Of a DNA stretch of 64,000 nt, positions 59,291 to 64,000 are shown in pieces. Under the pieces are notes generated by a model. That model saw only the letters and a program-made list of their open reading frames with translations, made no database searches and had not been told where the DNA came from. The stretch comes from Actinomycetota bacterium (lineage in GTDB: Bacteria > Actinomycetota > Acidimicrobiia > Acidimicrobiales > Ilumatobacteraceae): positions 1-64,000 of the forward strand of contig WLMZ01000003.1 of the NCBI GenBank assembly GCA_009726095.1, read 5' to 3'. The number at the start of each line of letters is the position of its first letter. The stretch's first letter is position 1. The position numbers and the translations under genes were made by a program.

Positions 59291-59617
59291 TCAGCTCGCC
59301 TGGGTGAGTCGTTCGGTGTCAGCTGACAGGTTCGACTTGTTGCGGGCCACCTGGGCGCGGCGCATGACGCGGCGCTCCTCTTCGGAGGTGCCGCCCCAGA
59401 TGCCGGAGTCCTGGTTGGTCTCCAGCGCAAACTCGAGGCACTCCACGTTGACCGGGCATTCGCCGCAGACTTCCTTGGCCCGTGCAATCTGGGCGAGTGC
59501 ATGCCCCGTGGTGCCGATGGGAAAGAACAGATCGGGGTCGGTGTCACGGCAGATAGATGCCCCGCGCCACGAATAATCGGCGTGGGCGAGGGTCAAACTT
59601 GACGCGAGAATCGACAC
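59291..59617 (-). CDS. whiB1: WhiB-family Fe-S transcription factor (WhiB1-like)
   Basis: A 108-residue WhiB protein that binds a [4Fe-4S] cluster and, in the WhiB1 group, the primary sigma factor. The four cysteines are Cys23, Cys51, Cys54 and Cys60 ('ICRDTDPDLFFP', 'EVCGECPVNVEC'), and the G-(I/V)-W-G-G turn is 'SGIWGGTSEEER', followed by a basic helix. Sequence around the cysteines matches WhiB1 best, and so does the pdtaS neighbour. GTG 59617 is fixed by AGGAG seven bases upstream; the track ORF start is too early. The promoter is TTGTCA, 17 bases, TACCGT (minus strand). Confidence 0.92.
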   Translation of the reverse strand: MSILASSLTLAHADYSWRGASICRDTDPDLFFPIGTTGHALAQIARAKEVCGECPVNVECLEFALETNQDSGIWGGTSEEERRVMRRAQVARNKSNLSADTERLTQAS

Positions 59618-59643
59618 GTCGCAACTCCTAGGCGGACAGAGGA

Positions 59644-59803
59644 ATGGGCTACTGGTGGACTCACGCCCCGCTCGCGGAGAGTGTTTCAATCAGCGCTCGT
59701 ACGGTACGTTGGCTGTGCTGGCTTGACAAGGGTTGGGTTTCAGGAATATGTCCATTCGGCAAACAATTGATGTGGCCCATCACGAAAACAGATGGGCTAC
59801 TGG
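59644..59803. repeat. 12-bp direct repeat flanking the whiB/GDPD promoters
   Basis: ATGGGCTACTGG occurs at 59644-59655 and again at 59792-59803, 148 bp apart, on either side of the divergent promoters. The second copy precedes the GGAG ribosome-binding site of the GDPD gene. Chance cannot be ruled out for so short a match. Confidence 0.45.
59701..59752. promoter_or_regulatory. Overlapping divergent promoters of whiB and the GDPD gene
   Basis: The -35 boxes of both directions overlap almost completely: minus TTGTCA (59724-59729) with -10 TACCGT (59701-59706, 17-base spacer), and plus TTGACA (59723-59728) with TATGTC at 59747-59752. Binding of polymerase to one should exclude the other. The rest of the 196-bp gap shows the 12-bp direct repeat listed separately. 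Confidence 0.55.
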
Positions 59804-59813
59804 AGACGATTCG

Positions 59814-60518
59814 ATGGCCGACGATTCGAGGAGCGACATGGTTGTGCAGGTACTGGCCCATCGGGGAGCATCTCGGGCAGAACGCGAGAACACCGTCGAG
59901 GCGTTCCGGCGCGCGGCCAGCATGGGCGCCGATGGCGTCGAACTCGATGTTCGTCGGACCGCCGACGGGGCACTGGTGGTGCACCACGATCCGCGCCTCG
60001 GCGATGGACGCGTCATCGGCGAGCTCGCTGCGGCCGACCTTCCCACCCACGTGCCCACCCTCGATCTTGCGCTTGATGCATGTGCGGGCATGTGGGTGAA
60101 CCTCGAGATCAAAAATGACGAGAACGAGCCCGACTTCGACCCCACCGAATGGGTGGCCGAGCAGACCATGGCGCTGCTTGACCGCCGTGGCGAGCCCGAG
60201 CGCTGGTTGATGTCGTCGTTCCGGATCGAGACGATGGATCGCTGCCGTGCGGTGGCACCACACATTCGCACGGCCTGGCTCACTGGCGAGGTGCCCGCCG
60301 ATGTCGTCGGCTTGCTCAACGACCGCGGCCACTGTGCACTGCATCCGTGGGTGCACCTGCTCACGCGCGAGATCATCGAGCAGTGCCATGCCGGCGGCAT
60401 CCTGGTCAACACATGGACATGCGACGATGCCTCCCGTATGCGCGAGCTCGTCGAGTGGGGCATCGACGGCATCTGTACCAACGTGCCCGATGTTGCGCTT
60501 GCCGTGCTGGGACGCTGA
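59814..60518 (+). CDS. Glycerophosphodiester phosphodiesterase
   Basis: GDPD of 234 residues that hydrolyses deacylated phospholipids to glycerol-3-phosphate and an alcohol. The catalytic 'LAHRGASRAERENT' (His16-Arg17), 'GVELDVRRTADGALVVHHDP' with metal-binding Glu-x-Asp and the second His, and the C-terminal 'VNTWTCDDASRMRELVEWG' are complete. No signal peptide, so cytoplasmic. ATG 59814 has GGAG eight bases upstream; ATG 59838, behind GAGGAG, is an alternative. Converges with the lipid-kinase gene. Confidence 0.9.
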   Translation: MADDSRSDMVVQVLAHRGASRAERENTVEAFRRAASMGADGVELDVRRTADGALVVHHDPRLGDGRVIGELAAADLPTHVPTLDLALDACAGMWVNLEIKNDENEPDFDPTEWVAEQTMALLDRRGEPERWLMSSFRIETMDRCRAVAPHIRTAWLTGEVPADVVGLLNDRGHCALHPWVHLLTREIIEQCHAGGILVNTWTCDDASRMRELVEWGIDGICTNVPDVALAVLGR

Positions 60519-60528
60519 TCGGGCATTC

Positions 60529-61470
60529 CTAACCGATGTTCGGGCGAACCAGTCGTACTGCGTTCGGTACGTGTTCGAACTCGAGCGTGGTGGTCTCGCC
60601 CAGGTAGTCGCCATCGAGCTGATAGGGGAACGGGCGGTGGTGGCTGATCGTGAGCGTGCTCAGGTCGGTATGCACATCGAGGTCATCGGTGGGTTGCATG
60701 CCGCCCCCGCGCAGTGCACCACCGAGCGACTTCAGGATCGCGCCGACGTTCATCGTCGTGAAGGTGATCGCGACCAGCCCCCGCTCGAGCGTGGCTGCCG
60801 GTGAAAGGTCGAGCGGCCGGTTGCCGAGATAGGTATAGGGGTTGGTGTTGAGCACCACGGTGAAATAGCCATCGGGCACCCGGTCGCCGTTGGCGAAGGT
60901 GACCTCGAAGTGTGGGTCCTTGCGGTCGTACTTCGATGCCCAGGTGAGTACCGCTGCATAGATGAAGAGGGGATGGCCCGCCCATCGCTTCAGTGACCCG
61001 TGCCGTTCGACCTCTCTGACCACCGCTGCGTCGTAGCCGACGCCGGTGTGGAAACAGAAGTAGCGGCCGTTCACCTTGCCCAACCCGATCGGTTCGATGT
61101 GCCTGGCGTTGATGCCGTTGGCGAGTTGCTGCACGGCCACCACAGGATCATTCGGCATGCCGAGGGTTCGTGCGAACACATTGGTGCTGCCGCCGGGGAG
61201 CACGCCGAGCGCCGTCTGCGTGCCGGCGACGCCCGTGGCCACCTCGTTCAGCGTGCCGTCGCCGCCGTAACCGATGACCACGTCCACCCCGCGTCGGGCG
61301 GCGTCTTGCGAGAACCGGGTGGCGTGGCCGCGGCGGTTGGTCTCGACGATCTCGACGTCGTTGCCGCGCGAGAGCACCTGATGTACCACCACCGTGTTGC
61401 GTGCGGTCACGGACGACGCAAACGCGTTGACAACGAGCAAGATGCGCAAGGCAACGAGGGTACCAGCCAT
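60529..61470 (-). CDS. Diacylglycerol/sphingosine kinase-family lipid kinase
   Basis: Lipid kinase of 313 residues with the nucleotide motif 'VIGYGGDGTLNEVATGV' (G-G-D-G-T at 69-73) and 'LGVLPGGSTNVFARTLGMP' following it, then a beta-sandwich C-terminal domain ('PYQLDGDYLGETTTLE'). Phosphorylates diacylglycerol or a related lipid; it may recycle lipids together with the neighbouring GDPD. ATG 61470 is used without a clear SD. Divergent from etfB. Confidence 0.88.
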   Translation of the reverse strand: MAGTLVALRILLVVNAFASSVTARNTVVVHQVLSRGNDVEIVETNRRGHATRFSQDAARRGVDVVIGYGGDGTLNEVATGVAGTQTALGVLPGGSTNVFARTLGMPNDPVVAVQQLANGINARHIEPIGLGKVNGRYFCFHTGVGYDAAVVREVERHGSLKRWAGHPLFIYAAVLTWASKYDRKDPHFEVTFANGDRVPDGYFTVVLNTNPYTYLGNRPLDLSPAATLERGLVAITFTTMNVGAILKSLGGALRGGGMQPTDDLDVHTDLSTLTISHHRPFPYQLDGDYLGETTTLEFEHVPNAVRLVRPNIG

Positions 61471-61593
61471 CTGTCGGGTCGATACGGTGGCCGGACGGCT
61501 CGCGGGAGTGTCGGCGGGGCCGGGCCAGCGTTACTCGGACCTTGGTCACATCGGCCATGAGTTTGCGGTGCTGGTTAGGAACGGAGTTGACTC

Positions 61594-62391
61594 ATGGGTA
61601 ACAATGGGTTTTCTATGAACGTGATCGTATGCGTCAAACAGATCCCCGACCCGGCCAGCCCCGGGGCCCTGGATCCATCCACCAACACCCTCAAGCGCGA
61701 CGGGAAGCTCATCCTTGATGAGTCCGACAGCTACGGCGTGGAGATGGCCCTCCAATTGGTCGATGCAGCCGGTGGCGGCGAGGTCAGCCTCATTTCCATG
61801 GCCCCCAACGGTGAGGTGTCCGGTATGCGGACCGCACTGGCGATGGGCGCATCCAAGGGTGTGCTCATCAGCGACCCCGCTCTGTTGGGCTCTGATGCAC
61901 TCACCACTGCCAAGGTGCTCGCTGCCGCAGTGCAGCGCATCGGTGGCGCCGACCTGATCATTGCGGCCACCGAGTCCAGCGATGGCTACACCGGCACCGT
62001 GCCCGAGCAGCTGGCCGAAGTCCTCGGCATGGCCTCGGTCACCTTCGCCAAGAAGGTCACCATCACCGGTGGCACGCTCGAGGCGCATCGGCAGACCGAA
62101 GAGGGCTACGACGAGGTCACGTGCCCGCTGCCTGCCGTCATCAGCGTCACCGCTGGCGTGGTCGAGCCGCGCTACCCAAGCTTCAAGGGCATCATGGCCG
62201 CCAAGTCGAAGCCCGTCGAACAGGTCACGGCCGCCGATCTCGGCGTATCCCCCGTCGGTTGGGCCGGCTCGGGACAGGGCGTTGTCGCCGTTACCCAGGC
62301 CGAGGCCCGCGCCGCTGGCGAAATCATCGAAGACGATGGTGAGAGCTTCACCAAGATCGTCGCCTTCCTCGAAAACCTGAAAGTGATCTGA
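61594..62391 (+). CDS. etfB: Electron transfer flavoprotein beta subunit
   Basis: ETF beta subunit that carries electrons from acyl-CoA dehydrogenases to the quinone pool. The body 'MNVIVCVKQIPDPASPGALD' and the AMP-binding segment 'LIIAATESSDGYTGTVPEQL' are typical. ATG 61594 has GGAG seven bases upstream and gives 265 residues; family alignment would start at ATG 61615, seven residues later, which lacks an SD. Followed by etfA after eight bases. Confidence 0.95.
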   Translation: MGNNGFSMNVIVCVKQIPDPASPGALDPSTNTLKRDGKLILDESDSYGVEMALQLVDAAGGGEVSLISMAPNGEVSGMRTALAMGASKGVLISDPALLGSDALTTAKVLAAAVQRIGGADLIIAATESSDGYTGTVPEQLAEVLGMASVTFAKKVTITGGTLEAHRQTEEGYDEVTCPLPAVISVTAGVVEPRYPSFKGIMAAKSKPVEQVTAADLGVSPVGWAGSGQGVVAVTQAEARAAGEIIEDDGESFTKIVAFLENLKVI

Positions 62392-62399
62392 GGTCCGTC

Positions 62400-63368
62400 A
62401 TGGCATTGAACAACATCTGGGTCTTCGCGCAGGTCGCAAACGGCGCACCAACCACGTTCACCCTCGAACTGCTCACCAAGGCACGCACCCTCGGCGGCAC
62501 GGTGTCGGCCTTCGTCGGTGGCGATGGCGCTGCGGTTGCTGGCGTGCTCGGCGAGTACGGCGCCACCACGGTGTACGCCACGGGTGACCTCGCCGGCAAG
62601 TTGCCCGGCGTGGCCGTCTCGGCCGCCATGAAGGCCGTAATCGACGGTGGAGCGGCTCCTGAGCTGATCATGTTCCCGCAGAGCTACGAGGGCCGCGATG
62701 TCCTCAGCCGCCTGTCGGTCAAGCTCGACCGCACCGTGCTCACCAACAACGTCGACATCGCTGTCGACGGCGCTTCGGTCAACGTCACCACCCCGGTGTT
62801 CGGCGGCAACGTGCTGGTCACCACCGGTTTCACCGGTTCGGGCCCGCACCTGGCGGCGTTCCGCCCGAAGAGCTTTGCCGCAGAGTCCGCCGGTGGCGGC
62901 GCTGCTGGCGTGGTTGCTGCCCCGGTGCCCGACCTCGGCGTTGCCGGTGGCGCAACCGTGACCGCAGTGCACGTCGAGGAGACCAGCGGTCCCAAGCTCG
63001 ATGAGGCAAACATCGTCGTGTCCGGTGGCCGTGGCCTCGGCGAGGCGGCCAAGTACGAGATGGTCGAACAGCTCGCCAAGCTGCTCAAGGGTGCGCCCGG
63101 CGCATCACGTGCCATCGTCGATGCCGGTTGGGTCCCCTACAGCTATCAGGTGGGTCAGACCGGCAAGGTCGTCAAGCCCAGCGTCTACATCGCTGCCGGT
63201 ATCTCCGGTGCCACCCAGCACATGGTGGGCATGAAGGGCTCGAAGAACATCATCGCGATCAACAAGGACAAAGAAGCCCCCATCTTCGGGATTGCCGACC
63301 TCGGCATCGTCGGCGATGTGCACAAGGTGCTCCCCAAGCTGATCGAGGCGTTGCAGGCCCGCGCCTGA
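62400..63368 (+). CDS. etfA: Electron transfer flavoprotein alpha subunit
   Basis: FAD-carrying ETF alpha subunit of 322 residues. The C-terminal FAD domain has '[20 protein letters not shown]', '[20 protein letters not shown]' and '[20 protein letters not shown]', all diagnostic. Translated with etfB. A strong inverted repeat follows the stop at 63395-63438. The dehydrogenases it serves are not in the window. Confidence 0.95.
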   Translation: MALNNIWVFAQVANGAPTTFTLELLTKARTLGGTVSAFVGGDGAAVAGVLGEYGATTVYATGDLAGKLPGVAVSAAMKAVIDGGAAPELIMFPQSYEGRDVLSRLSVKLDRTVLTNNVDIAVDGASVNVTTPVFGGNVLVTTGFTGSGPHLAAFRPKSFAAESAGGGAAGVVAAPVPDLGVAGGATVTAVHVEETSGPKLDEANIVVSGGRGLGEAAKYEMVEQLAKLLKGAPGASRAIVDAGWVPYSYQVGQTGKVVKPSVYIAAGISGATQHMVGMKGSKNIIAINKDKEAPIFGIADLGIVGDVHKVLPKLIEALQARA

Positions 63369-63394
63369 TCCCGCTGCCTTCCTGATTGCCGAAT

Positions 63395-63438
63395 CTGGCA
63401 GTTGATTTGCGCCCTGCGGGGAGTGCATCAACTGCCAG
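63395..63438. terminator. Bidirectional terminator after etfA
   Basis: CTGGCAGTTGAT and ATCAACTGCCAG form a perfect 12-bp stem with a 20-base loop. On the plus strand TTCGCATTTTTCGC follows. The right arm contains the stop codon of the DUF559-type gene on the other strand, so it would serve both genes. Confidence 0.65.
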
Positions 63439-64000
63439 TTCGCATTTTTCGCTGGCGTTCGATCAGCGTGACGAGATCGGCCACCACCTCGGCGCGACGG
63501 TGCAGATCGTTCCACCAGACATCGGCGATCTCCCAGCCGAGCGCACGAAGCCGACGCCGTCGGGTGGTGTCGCGTCGCTGGGCACTCGGCGACCCGTGCC
63601 ATTGCCAACTCTGACACTCGACACCCACCCGCAACTCGGGGTGGGCCAGGTCGAGTTCTGCCAGCAGGCGACCGGTTGTCGGGTCGTGCACCGGGTATTC
63701 GTCCTGAAGGCGGATCCCCGAGCCGCGCAGCACCTCGTTGGCCAGCCGTTGGAACCAGCTACGCGGCAGTCGTTTGCCTACCCGGTCGTCGAGGAGTGCC
63801 AGCAACGCGGGCGGGCCGCTGACCCCGTGCCCTTTCCAGCGCTCTGCCGTTTCGCGTATCCATTGCGGCGACACGCCACTGCGTAGCACGCCGTCGAGCG
63901 CCTGCCCGGCCCGATTGCTTGCGGCGTGCCGGCGATTGCTGGCGTTTCGGCTGGTATCGATGCCGGCGATGTGCACGAGCGTCGTTGCGACCGTCGTCAC
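63428..64000 (-). CDS. DUF559-type (Vsr-like endonuclease fold) protein, partial
   Basis: C-terminal 190 residues of a protein whose start lies beyond the right edge; the GTG at 64000 is only the window limit. The last 110 residues carry the DUF559/Vsr-like restriction-fold pattern: an acidic 'LLAELDLAHPELRVGVECQS' with D-x(n)-E-x-Q, then 'RRDTTRRRRLRALGWEIADV' and the C-terminal helix. Proteins of this kind in Actinobacteria often join an N-terminal AbiEi-like helix-turn-helix domain to the nuclease fold, but that part cannot be seen here. Convergent with etfA across the shared terminator. Confidence 0.75.
   Translation of the reverse strand: MTTVATTLVHIAGIDTSRNASNRRHAASNRAGQALDGVLRSGVSPQWIRETAERWKGHGVSGPPALLALLDDRVGKRLPRSWFQRLANEVLRGSGIRLQDEYPVHDPTTGRLLAELDLAHPELRVGVECQSWQWHGSPSAQRRDTTRRRRLRALGWEIADVWWNDLHRRAEVVADLVTLIERQRKMRTGS

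Noticed and set aside
63428-64000. Vsr mismatch-repair endonuclease
   Set aside because: The C-terminal fold is similar, but there is no adjacent cytosine methylase and the N-terminal part is long; DUF559 fits better.
1-64000. tRNA, rRNA, CRISPR, transposase or prophage signals
   Set aside because: I looked for cloverleaf-like T-loop GGTTCGA-type sequences, regularly spaced repeats and transposase or integrase motifs, and found nothing convincing. A tRNAscan or Infernal run could still reveal small RNAs.

Overview
The window reads as GC-rich chromosomal DNA from a free-living, aerobic actinobacterium. The evidence is a WhiB1-type iron-sulfur regulator beside a PdtaS-type kinase, class E sortases, HelD, a paired set of ArsA-like ATPases, DUF3107, DUF4190 and DUF4328 proteins, a wax ester/triacylglycerol synthase and coproporphyrin-type haem genes. 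A complete System I cytochrome c maturation operon argues against the common actinobacterial orders and, as inference only, suggests a deep lineage such as Acidimicrobiia. I see no rRNA, tRNA, CRISPR array, insertion sequence, integrase or prophage gene. Genes are packed with many ATGA, GTGA and TGATG overlaps. No gene-free stretch exceeds 300 bases; the longest (19767-20034, 29976-30215, 24159-24392, 55052-55266) are divergent or upstream regions, and most carry operator-like sequence.

Layout. 1-4.3 kb: end of an RNB ribonuclease, a PQQ-type sugar dehydrogenase lipoprotein, acyl-CoA thioesterase, nitroreductase and a methyltransferase. 4.4-9.0 kb: minus-strand run of glycosyltransferase, methyltransferase, alpha/alpha-toroid protein and ALDH7-type dehydrogenase. 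9.1-13.6 kb: aldose epimerase, D-aminoacyl-tRNA deacylase, EamA transporter, an Lnt-like protein with serine at the nucleophile position, and a sortase predicted to be a lipoprotein. 13.6-16.9 kb: hemE-cpfC-cgoX haem operon. 17-20.8 kb: GntR/FCD regulator, leucine-dehydrogenase-like enzyme and two divergent SDRs that share a palindromic operator candidate with the regulator gene. 20.9-24.9 kb: HelD, a small lipoprotein, a DtxR-family regulator with altered metal ligands and a GyrI-like protein.

24.9-30.0 kb: a four-gene operon (DUF2855, DUF1330-like, haloalkane dehalogenase, sulfatase) behind a near-consensus promoter whose -10 box lies inside a 17-bp palindrome. This is the strongest candidate here for an undescribed catabolic unit. 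30.2-39.8 kb: WS/DGAT, two SF2 helicases (one a full-length Lhr), TetR regulator, small membrane protein, enoyl-CoA hydratase. 39.8-49.5 kb: second class E sortase, ccmABCDEFGHI, DUF4190 protein, SixA-like phosphatase, DUF4328 protein. 49.6-55.1 kb: molybdopterin oxidoreductase, methyltransferase, CoA-transferase, SufR-like regulator divergent from Mrp, DJ-1/PfpI hydratase. 55.2-64 kb: DUF3107, ArsA-like pair, PdtaS-like kinase, WhiB, GDPD, lipid kinase, etfBA and a partial DUF559-type protein.

How the genes fit together: EtfAB, thioesterase, enoyl-CoA hydratase, CaiB-type transferase and WS/DGAT indicate active acyl-CoA and storage-lipid metabolism. The haem operon supplies haem, which the ccm operon attaches to c-type cytochromes. 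Regulators that carry or sense metal or Fe-S clusters (WhiB, SufR-like, DtxR-like) recur. All functions are inferred from sequence only, with starts chosen from ribosome-binding sites, leaderless -10 boxes or overlaps as stated.
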